A DNA stretch of 24,409 bases, from positions 1 through 24,409 of the forward strand of contig CAZIMM010000027.1 of the NCBI GenBank assembly GCA_964540415.1. Direction: 5' to 3'. Below are positions 13,534-20,705 of this stretch, one piece after another. Below the pieces are notes generated by a model. It was not told where the DNA came from. It saw only the letters and a list, made by a program, of their open reading frames with translations, and made no database searches. Numbering within the stretch: position 1 is the stretch's first letter; every line of letters begins with the position of its first letter. A program made the position numbers and the translations under genes. This DNA is from CAZIMM01 sp964540415 (GTDB lineage: Bacteria; Bacillota; Clostridia; Oscillospirales; Acutalibacteraceae).

Positions 13534-15381
13534 TCAGGTGCTCATTCCCGCGAACTGGTTCTGATAAAGCCTGCTGTAGCAGCCGCCCAGCGCGTACAGC
13601 TCGTCATGCGTACCGCTCTCGACAACTCTGCCGGAATCGACAACGATTATTGTGTCTGCGTCGCGTATTGTGGAAAGGCGGTGGGCGATAATCAGGCTCG
13701 TGCGGTTTTCCATGAGCTTGAACATTGCGCTCTGGATGTTCATTTCCGTGCGTGTGTCAACGCTTGAGGTTGCCTCGTCAAGAATGAGTATCTCCGGGTT
13801 TGCAAGCACGGCACGGGCGATTGAAAGCAGCTGGCGCTGCCCCTCGCTCAGATTTGAACCGGACTCGCTGAGCACGGTGTCATAGCCGTTTTCGAGCCGG
13901 TTTATGAAGCTGTCGGCATTTGCGAGCTTTGCCGCCGCAACAATCTCCTCGCGGCTTGCGTCAAGCCTTCCGTAGCGTATGTTCTCCTCCACGCTTGCGT
14001 TGAACAGCACCGTGTCCTGCAAAACGATGGAGATGGCGCCGCGAAGGTCGGAGCGCTCAATTTTTGAAATGTCCTTGCCGCCTATGCTGATTGTGCCGCT
14101 GTCAACATCATAAAACCTTGTGAGCAGATTTACAACAGTGGTTTTTCCGGAGCCGGTTGCACCGACGATTGCAAGCTTCTTTCCGCGCTTGACCTCGAGA
14201 TTGAAATCAACGAGCACGGGCTTGTCGGGAACATAGGAAAAATTCACGTTTTCAAAGCTTATGTCTCCCCTGACCTCGGTGTGCTCCGAGCCCTCCGGGT
14301 GTTCGACCTCGGCATCCATAATCTCAAAGATGCGCTCCGCTCCGGCGATAGCCGTCTGAATCTGTACATACTGATTTGCAATCTCGACTATCGGACGGTT
14401 GAACTGCTTTGAATATTGGATGAAAGCCTGAATGAGGCCGACAGTGATTGCTCCCCTGAGAGCCAGCCAGCCGCCGAAGCCCGCGATGAGCAGAAAGCCG
14501 AGGTTTCCGATGACATTCATAAACGGTCCCATCACTCCGCCGAAAATTGCCGATTTGATGCTCACCCGCCGCAAATCCTCACTTGCCGCGTTAAACTTTT
14601 CAAGAGATTTTTTCTCCTTGCCGTATGCAACAACGGTGTGATAGCCCGTGATGACCTCCTCAACCTGTCCGTTGAGACCGCCGAGGATAACCTGCTTGCG
14701 GAGGAAAAACTTGCGCATATATTTTGTGAGGTATTTGCTCACCGCCGCGCTGAACACAATTGACACCATGCTCACCCCCGTGAGCAGCGGCGAATGGTAA
14801 AGCATGATTGCAAACGCGCCGATAACCGTAAGCACACCCGAAATGAGCGAACCTATCGACTGCGAAAGCGAGTTGGAAATGTTTTCGACATCGTTTGTCA
14901 TTCGGCTCATAATGTCGCCGTGATTGTGGGTGTCCACAAAGCGCACGGGCAGATGCGCAATTCTTTCAAACAGCGCTTTTCTCATCAAATGCACAACGCT
15001 CTGTGAAAGCTTTGCGGAAAGCAGACCCTGGAAATAGGTCATAACCGAGCTTGCGATATAGGTTGCGAGCAATATGCCCAGCGTAAGCTTCAGGCGCGAA
15101 AAATCGACGCTGAGCCGTGAATTGTCAAGCGTTATTGTGTCTATTGCCTTTGACTGCAGCAGCGGTGCGCAAAGCCCGAGCAGGGTTATTGCAACCATCA
15201 CAACCACAAGCGCCGCAAGAATATATTTGCTCGCGCCGATGTATTTGAGCAGCCTGCGCAGAGTTTTTCCGGCATTCTTCGGCTTTTCAACATGCATAAT
15301 CGGCCCCGGACCTCTGCCCGGCCGCCTCATCGGAGGCAGCTGAGCGCCGCGTGCGGAAGGTGTGTTCGTAGTGTTGTTCAT
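13534..15381 (-). CDS. ABC multidrug/lipid exporter half-transporter with intact catalytic Glu
   Basis: 615-residue fusion of a six-helix exporter domain and a nucleotide-binding domain. Membrane domain: FVDTHNHGDIMSRMTNDVEN is the coupling-helix region, preceded by a Pro/Arg-rich cytoplasmic N-terminus. ATPase domain: Walker A GATGSGKTT near residue 404, Q-loop VLQDTVLF, signature LSEGQ near 508, Walker B ILILDEATS with catalytic Glu, and H-loop IIAHRLST. The Glu in the signature (LSEGQ, not LSGGQ) is typical of one partner of heterodimeric exporters. Its ATG overlaps the stop of the partner gene by 4 nt. The MarR regulator two genes upstream suggests drug or toxic-metabolite efflux. Confidence 0.93.
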   Translation of the reverse strand: MNNTTNTPSARGAQLPPMRRPGRGPGPIMHVEKPKNAGKTLRRLLKYIGASKYILAALVVVMVAITLLGLCAPLLQSKAIDTITLDNSRLSVDFSRLKLTLGILLATYIASSVMTYFQGLLSAKLSQSVVHLMRKALFERIAHLPVRFVDTHNHGDIMSRMTNDVENISNSLSQSIGSLISGVLTVIGAFAIMLYHSPLLTGVSMVSIVFSAAVSKYLTKYMRKFFLRKQVILGGLNGQVEEVITGYHTVVAYGKEKKSLEKFNAASEDLRRVSIKSAIFGGVMGPFMNVIGNLGFLLIAGFGGWLALRGAITVGLIQAFIQYSKQFNRPIVEIANQYVQIQTAIAGAERIFEIMDAEVEHPEGSEHTEVRGDISFENVNFSYVPDKPVLVDFNLEVKRGKKLAIVGATGSGKTTVVNLLTRFYDVDSGTISIGGKDISKIERSDLRGAISIVLQDTVLFNASVEENIRYGRLDASREEIVAAAKLANADSFINRLENGYDTVLSESGSNLSEGQRQLLSIARAVLANPEILILDEATSSVDTRTEMNIQSAMFKLMENRTSLIIAHRLSTIRDADTIIVVDSGRVVESGTHDELYALGGCYSRLYQNQFAGMST

Positions 15382-17102
15382 ACCGCCGCCCCCCTTCGCA
15401 TCTGCGAGTTGTAAATATCAAGGTATACGGGGCTTTCCTTCAGCAGCTGTTCATGAGTGCCGATTGCGCACAGTCTGCCGTTTTCAAGCACAGCAATTTT
15501 ATCCGCTCCGGTAACGCTTGCAATCCGCTGCGCAATGGTGATAACCGTTGTGCCCCGCAGGTTTTCGCGCAAAGCTGTCCGCAGCTTTGCCTCAGTGCTC
15601 AGGTCAAGCGCGGAGGTTGAATCGTCCATAATGAGGACGGAGGGCTTTTTCAGAATTGCTCTTGCAATCGAAAGCCGCTGCTTCTGTCCGCCTGAAAGAG
15701 ACGAGCCTTTTTCACCGATTACCGTGTCGTAGCCCTCGGGCATACCGGAAATGAAGCCGTCCGCCTGTGCAATCTGAGCAGCAAGTCGCACCTCGTCATC
15801 CGTTGCCTCCTCGTTGCCCCAGCGCAGGTTTTCCGAAATTGTTCCGGAGAACAGCTCGCTTTTTTGCAGAACAACCGCTATGCCGGAGCGCAGGGCGTCG
15901 AGCGTGTAGTCCTTCACGTTTCTGCCGCCGACCAGCACCTCACCCTGCGTGGCGTCGTAAAATCTCGGGATGAGACCGACAAGTGAGGTTTTGCCGGTGC
16001 CCGTCGCGCCGAGTATCGCAACGCTTTCTCCCTGCTCAATTTTCAGCGAGATTCCGTCGAGCACGGTTTTTGACGCATAACCGGGGTAGCTGAAGCTTAC
16101 GTTTCTGAATTCGACAGTGCCGCTTTCGGTTTTTCCGTCAAAATCTCCGCCCTCAACTGCGGGCATTGTGTTCAGAACCTCTTTGACCCGCTTGGCGGAG
16201 GCGCTTGCGCGGGATATCATCTGGAACATCATGCTCACCATCATCACTGACATGAGAATCTGTGTGACATAAGTAATAGCCGCCATAACGCTGCCGACAT
16301 TCATCGCCCGCGCCTCAACCTGCAGGCCGCCTGTATAAATGATTGCAACAACAGATATGTTCATCACAATCATCATAATCGGTCCGAGAACTGCCATGAT
16401 GCGCATAACGCGGAGGTTGATGCCCATCAAATCGTCATTTGCCCTGCCGAAGCGCTCACACTCGTAATCCTCACGGACATAAGCCTTGACAACCCTTGCG
16501 CCGCCGACAACCTCCTGCACAACGGAATTCACCTTGTCGAGCTTTGTCTGGACAACTCCGAACAGCGGGGCTGCCTTGCGCAGAAGCAGAGTCATCGCAA
16601 GCACCTGCACGGGCAGAGAGCACGCGAGGACAATGCCGAACTTTGTATTGATGCGCATAATCATGAAAATGCCGCCGATGAACATCAGTGAGCTGCGCAC
16701 AAACATCCGCAGAGCGGAGGCGACGAAGTCCTGAATCTGCGTGATGTCATTTGTCATTCGGGTAATCAGCGAGCCGGTTGTGAACCTGTCCGTCTGCTCG
16801 AAGGAGAGAGCCGTAACCCTTGCAAACACGTCACAGCGCAGGTCGGAGCCGAGATTCTGCGATGCGGCCGAGCCGAAGCCGGCACTCGAAAGTCCCGCAA
16901 TTCCGCCGAGCACTGCAGCACCGAACATGAGCAGTCCCGTGCGGATTATCAACGCCATATCTCCTCCCAGAACGCCGTCGTTCACAATGCGCGACATCAG
17001 CTGCGGCTCAATCAGGTCAATTGCAACCTCGCCTATCATTGTCAGCGGTGTCATCAGGGCAAAAAACCAATATGGCTTGAGATATTTCAGTATCCACTTC
17101 AT
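15378..17102 (-). CDS. ABC exporter half-transporter with degenerate ATP site
   Basis: 574-residue exporter subunit. Six hydrophobic helices, then the coupling segment TTGSLITRMTNDITQIQDF near residue 105. ATPase domain: Walker A GATGTGKTS near residue 367, Q-loop VLQKSELF, signature LSGGQKQRLSIARA near 474, Walker B VLIMDDSTSALD and H-loop IAQRIAS. Two key residues deviate: the catalytic Glu after Walker B is Asp (MDDS) and the switch His is Gln (AQR). These mark the non-catalytic partner of heterodimeric exporters such as BmrC or TM287. The signature is canonical, serving the partner's active site. The gene overlaps its neighbours by 4 nt on both sides. Confidence 0.93.
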   Translation of the reverse strand: MKWILKYLKPYWFFALMTPLTMIGEVAIDLIEPQLMSRIVNDGVLGGDMALIIRTGLLMFGAAVLGGIAGLSSAGFGSAASQNLGSDLRCDVFARVTALSFEQTDRFTTGSLITRMTNDITQIQDFVASALRMFVRSSLMFIGGIFMIMRINTKFGIVLACSLPVQVLAMTLLLRKAAPLFGVVQTKLDKVNSVVQEVVGGARVVKAYVREDYECERFGRANDDLMGINLRVMRIMAVLGPIMMIVMNISVVAIIYTGGLQVEARAMNVGSVMAAITYVTQILMSVMMVSMMFQMISRASASAKRVKEVLNTMPAVEGGDFDGKTESGTVEFRNVSFSYPGYASKTVLDGISLKIEQGESVAILGATGTGKTSLVGLIPRFYDATQGEVLVGGRNVKDYTLDALRSGIAVVLQKSELFSGTISENLRWGNEEATDDEVRLAAQIAQADGFISGMPEGYDTVIGEKGSSLSGGQKQRLSIARAILKKPSVLIMDDSTSALDLSTEAKLRTALRENLRGTTVITIAQRIASVTGADKIAVLENGRLCAIGTHEQLLKESPVYLDIYNSQMRRGAAV

Positions 17103-17626
17103 TTCGAGTCGCCCTCCCCCACCGTATTTTGTATGTCGCCGAGCAGATTCTTCCGGATTGTCTGCAGGCCTTCACGCAGCCTTGCGACATCCTCCGGCTG
17201 CATTCCTCTTATCATTGCGGCGTCGCCCGCGCGAAGCGTTTCGCGCATAAGGGCTGAATATTCGCGACCCTTTTCTGTCAGGTAAACGAGCGTTTCGCGC
17301 ATGTCCGTGCTGCTGCAGCTGCGGCTCAACAGCCCCTGCGCCTCCATTTTTGTCAGAGTCACGCTCACAGTCGGCGCAGAAAGATGTGCAAGCTCCACAA
17401 TGCGGCGCTGGGTTATGCCGTCATGATGTGACAGGTGAAAAAGTATCCTCATCGCACCCGCCGACACACCGCGGCTCTCCATGCTTATGCGCACCGTGTA
17501 ATGAAAAAGCTTGGAAATCTCGGAGACAAGCATTGACAGCGGCACTTCGGCCGGCAGATCCTGTGCATGTTCGTCCGGGGGAAACCCGGGCACTCCGTCA
17601 AAAGGCATTCCGTCGCATTTTTTCAT
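17099..17626 (-). CDS. MarR-family transcriptional regulator
   Basis: 175-residue winged-helix regulator, first gene of the exporter operon. The winged helix is visible: SAGAMRILFHLSHHDGITQ, recognition-helix region LSAPTVSVTLTKMEAQGL near residues 84-101, and the wing RSCSSTDMRETLVYLTEKG near 105-122. The flanking helices would form the dimer interface. A non-conserved 30-residue N-terminal extension precedes the domain; Met7 is an alternative start. The ribosome site is a modest GGAAG 9 nt before ATG 17626. It probably represses its own operon at the GTTAGCTAAC site in the leader and is released by a ligand that the transporter exports. Confidence 0.88.
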   Translation of the reverse strand: MKKCDGMPFDGVPGFPPDEHAQDLPAEVPLSMLVSEISKLFHYTVRISMESRGVSAGAMRILFHLSHHDGITQRRIVELAHLSAPTVSVTLTKMEAQGLLSRSCSSTDMRETLVYLTEKGREYSALMRETLRAGDAAMIRGMQPEDVARLREGLQTIRKNLLGDIQNTVGEGDSK

Positions 17627-17643
17627 TTGTATTCACTTCCGTT

Positions 17644-17672
17644 TCGTTAGCTAACTAACTGTTTTTTGTCAA
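17644..17672 (-). promoter_or_regulatory. MarR operator with possible second promoter
   Basis: AGTTAGTTAGCTAAC contains the perfect palindrome GTTAGCTAAC (17646-17655) and a second GTTAG/CTAAC half-site. TTGACA lies at 17667-17672, 17 bp upstream of a poor -10 (TAACGA, 17644-17649), so the operator would cover a weak second promoter or act as a roadblock downstream of the strong one. Confidence 0.6.
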
Positions 17673-17727
17673 AAAATATCCCGCCCCGACGGCGGACAGT
17701 TCCTGCGCTGAGTTCAAGCGCGCTCGT

Positions 17728-17756
17728 ATTATATCACCCGGGAAAGTTAATGTCAA
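17728..17756 (-). promoter_or_regulatory. Consensus SigA promoter of the marR-exporter operon
   Basis: On the minus strand TTGACA (17751-17756), a 17-bp spacer and TATAAT (17728-17733), both perfect. Leader of about 95 nt containing the MarR-type palindrome. Confidence 0.9.
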
Positions 17757-17834
17757 TCCCCTCCCACCCGAACGGAAACAAACCGATAGCCCACCATTTT
17801 ATAAAGACAAACCGATACTTTTTTTAAAAAATGC

Positions 17835-17864
17835 TTGACTTTTAGGGGCAAATGTGTTTATAAT
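17835..17864 (+). promoter_or_regulatory. Promoter of the tRNA-Gln gene
   Basis: TTGACT (17835-17840), an 18-bp spacer and TATAAT (17859-17864), placing the start a few bases before the tRNA. Confidence 0.85.
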
Positions 17865-17875
17865 ATCTTCTGCGA

Positions 17876-17949
17876 TGAGGAATAGTGTAACGGTAGCACG
17901 ACAGACTCTGACTCTGTTTGTTGGGGTTCAAATCCCTATTCCTCAGCCA
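17876..17949 (+). tRNA. tRNA-Gln (anticodon CUG)
   Basis: Complete 74-nt cloverleaf: acceptor TGAGGAA/TTCCTCA, D-arm with GTGTAACGGTAGCAC, anticodon stem ACAGA/TCTGT with loop CTCTGAC giving anticodon CTG, T-arm GGGGTTCAAATCCC, discriminator G and encoded CCA (17947-17949). It reads CAG codons. It is a single-gene unit with promoter and terminator. Confidence 0.97.
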
Positions 17950-17952
17950 TAT

Positions 17953-17991
17953 AAGCGCCTCACGATGATACAATCGTGAGGCGCTTTTTTT
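17953..17991 (+). terminator. Terminator of tRNA-Gln
   Basis: AGCGCCTCACGAT pairs with ATCGTGAGGCGCT across a 6-nt loop, followed by seven T residues. It begins right after the CCA. Confidence 0.95.
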
Positions 17992-18256
17992 GTTATTCGG
18001 TTGCAAACAAGCCCTTTGCTATCAAGGCTTTGCGGTTTTAATCGTGGAATTGTGAGCGCACTCATCCGGCAAACAGGCAGAAAAAATCCGCAAATAATCC
18101 CCGCAGCCCTTGATACGCTTAAAATCTGCGTCCACCTTTGCACGAAAGTCGAGTTTCGCGGAATGGTGCGGAGTTTCGTGTAATCGTTCAACCGAGCGGT
18201 GGATTAGCAAAACTATCGTTTCATATTCTCATTGGCAAAAAGTTAAATTGACAATA
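17992..18256. other. Intergenic DNA without a recognisable gene
   Basis: About 265 bases between the tRNA terminator and the DUF4838 promoter. Short frames on both strands have no ribosome sites. It lies directly downstream of a tRNA gene, a common integration position, but I find no copy of the tRNA 3' end here. Confidence 0.45.
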
Positions 18257-18285
18257 TTGAAATTTATCGAAAAATCTGATATATT
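18257..18285 (+). promoter_or_regulatory. Promoter of the DUF4838 gene
   Basis: TTGAAA (18257-18262), a 17-bp spacer and TATATT (18280-18285). The leader is about 50 nt. A second TTGACA at 18291 has no good -10 partner. Confidence 0.6.
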
Positions 18286-18341
18286 TTATGTTGACATATT
18301 TAATCTGCAATATCCCGGGAGAACAGAAAGGTGTGTGTCCG

Positions 18342-20293
18342 ATGAAAAAATTGATGTCCTTTTGCGTTGTTGTGTTCCTGTTGCTGTCGCTGTTTGTGAT
18401 ACCGTCGACGGCAGGCGCTGAGGGGCTTCTTCTTGCCTCGTCCGGCACGGCAAATTACACAATTGTCTGCGGCAGTGCGGCAAGTGAGGTCGAAATCACG
18501 GCGGCACAGACGTTGGCGGACTATCTGAAAAAAATCTGCTCTGCGGAATTTGACGTTGTCAGCGACAGCTCTTCGGCAACCGACAGAGAAATCCTTATCG
18601 GAAGAACCAACCGCAGCGAATCGGCGCAGGCGCTCAGCGGCGCTGACCTCGGCGAGGACGGCGTTCGCATAGCCGCTGTTAACAATAAACTTGTTATCAC
18701 AGGCGGAGAAAAGCGCGGTGCGCTGTATGCAGTGTACACACTGCTGGAGGATTATTTCGGCTGCCGATGGTTTACAAGCGAGCTAACGGTTGTGCCGGAA
18801 AATTCCGCACCGACCGTTCCGGCAGATTTGAACTATACATATAAACCGTGTTTTCGGTTAAGGCAAAGCTATTGGCGTTTTTCAACTGCTGACCCGGAAT
18901 TCTGCGTTGCGCACAAGCTCGATTCTTGCCATACCGGTGTACCGGAGGCGATGGGCGGTGTGAATCCCGAATACAATGTGTACGGCGTTCATACGCTTCA
19001 ACAGGTTGTACCGAAGGATTTGTTCGGCGAGCATCCGGAATACTTCGGTGACAACGGCACCGGTACACGTCAAGCCGATATGCAGCCGTGTCTGTCAAAC
19101 CCGGAGGTTGTTGCAAGAGGGATAGCTTGGGCAAAAGCCTTTTTTGCAGCCCACCCGCAAAACAAGGTGCTCAGCCTGTCGCTTATCGACTGCAAGGAGC
19201 CCTGCAAATGCCCCGACTGCAAGGAGTTTGACGATGCACACGGCAATAAACAATCCGCATCGCTGCTCAACTATGTAAATAACGTTGCAAAAGCAATTGA
19301 AACGGATTATCCGGATTGTTATATTGAAACGCTTGCCTATCAGTATGCGCAGACCCCGCCGGACAACATGAAAGTGAACAGCAATGTGGTCATTCGCCTT
19401 TGCAACATCGGCACCTGCGTCATGCATGATCTTGATGACCCGAGCTGCCCCAGCAATGCAAAATACGGCGCGGACATGATAAAATGGTCGGAAATGACCG
19501 ATAACATATATATTTGGAACTACAGCACGGATTTTGAGGGCTATTATAAGCTCCATCCCAACCTCACAACGCTGCAGGGGCGTTNNNNNNNNNNTTCCGC
19601 TATTTCAGAGAGCACAATGTCATCGGAGTTTTTGATCAGGGCATCGGAGAAAATATTGTGCCCGCCGAGCTGCATGAATTAAGAACCTATCTTTCCGCAA
19701 AGCTGCTGTGGAATCCCGATACCGATGTTGAGCGGCATATCCGCGAGTTTTGCAATGCCTACTACGGCGAAGCCGGCGAGGATATTATCAAATTCATCAA
19801 TTTGTTTGAAAAATATGCGCGCGGCTGGAATGCAGCCATGTGCTCGGAGGGGCATCTCGATTGCTACGGCGGCGGTTTTTCCACTCAGAACGGCACAAGC
19901 GTAAGCGCTCTGAATATCCGCAAGCTTGATAAGCTTGCAAAGCAAATCAAAGCGCATGAGCTTACCGACGAACAAGCCCGCCGCGTGTACGGCTTTGAGC
20001 TCAGCTGGCGTTTTTTCAAATGTGTGGTGTGTAAGGGCGAATTCAACTGGTTTTCACCGTATGCAAACCCGATGGAAGCCTCCGAACAGCTATACAACGA
20101 TTTCGGTGAATACGGTGTAAAATATCTCATGGAGAGCGGCAGAGTCCCCGTAGGAGAGGAATACAGCCCCAACTTCAGCACGCGCCCGATATACTGGTTT
20201 TCCGACATGAGCGAGCGAGCGCCCGATTTTCAAATACAGGCGAAGCTTTTTCCGGTAATTAACATAATTATCAGACGTTTATTTTTCCGGTAA
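18342..20293 (+). CDS. Secreted DUF4838 domain protein, split by an assembly gap
   Basis: Exported protein with a signal peptide (KKLMSFCVVVFLLLSLFVIP, cleavage near AGA, residue 25). Residues 35-150 resemble the alpha/beta domain that precedes glycoside hydrolase catalytic domains (ITAAQTLADYLKKI, EILIGRTNRSES, GALYAVYTLLEDYFGCRW). From about residue 165 it is a DUF4838 domain, including LSLIDCKEPCKCPDCKEFDD and NSNVVIRLCNIGTCVMHDL. Ten Ns at 19585-19594 interrupt it; the protein resumes in a different frame at 19595 as FRYFREHNVIGVFDQG. About 414 plus 232 residues are visible. DUF4838 proteins are thought to be glycan-active but have no proven reaction. The last 20 residues (from about QAKLFPVIN) look like frameshifted sequence. 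ATG 18342 follows AAAGG. Confidence 0.82.
19585..19594. other. Assembly gap (ten Ns)
   Basis: Ten N bases inside the DUF4838 gene. The frames on both sides differ by one, so the true length is not ten; LQGR before and FRYF after are contiguous in related proteins, so little or nothing may be missing. Confidence 0.99.
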
Positions 20294-20563
20294 ATACACT
20301 GCCGAGAATGCCGGTAATGTACTGCCGTTTACTCCTGCTCCACCTGTTGGGCTCGAAATTTTTGTTTCGGTTCTCGTCAGCAAGTATTTACTTGACGAGA
20401 ATGAAATTGGCAGACTGATCAAGCGGCCGGTTTCGTTGAAGCAAAAAGAATTCAAATGACATACAACGAGTTTGTTAAATGCACCTTCCCGCTCAACACC
20501 GAACCGGAACTGCCCCCCTCCGCAGACATCGCAAAGCTCAGTTTGGTCCGCATAATTATATAG
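20268..20563 (+). pseudogene. Decayed reading frames after the DUF4838 gene
   Basis: Two frames without usable upstream starts. One runs to TGA at 20457-20459 and encodes a piece ending SKYLLDENEIGRLIKRP plus about 11 residues; its stop overlaps, as ATGA, an ATG at 20456 that opens a 35-residue frame ending at 20563, where the 18-nt repeat begins. No start codon or ribosome site precedes the first. TTTTTCCGGTAA occurs twice (about 20247 and 20283), so a small duplication or junction lies here. I do not recognise the products. Confidence 0.35.
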
Positions 20564-20598
20564 GCTTCCCGGAGATTGTGTTCTCCCCGGGAAGCCCT
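20563..20598. repeat. Hairpin containing the left copy of an 18-nt repeat
   Basis: GGCTTCCCGGAGATTGTG (20563-20580) is followed by TTCTCCCCGGGAAGCC, giving a strong GGCTTCCCGG-stem hairpin with a bulge. The same 18 bases occur at 23886-23903 without the right arm. A short CCCTTT tail makes it at best a weak plus-strand terminator. Confidence 0.7.
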
Positions 20599-20705
20599 TT
20601 GCTTTGTTTTCGGTTGTTTGATGTTTATAAAATTATTATCAAAAAAGTGAGTTCGTGTGGATAAAGCAAAAGCAGGAATTTTTTAAGCGTAATCTACGAG
20701 CTTTC

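Noticed and set aside
14416..14763. 115-codon plus-strand frame in the exporter gene
   Set aside because: Antisense shadow without a ribosome site.
17950..18250. Integrated element attached at tRNA-Gln
   Set aside because: No integrase gene and no repeat of the tRNA 3' end downstream; the tRNA is intact with its own terminator.
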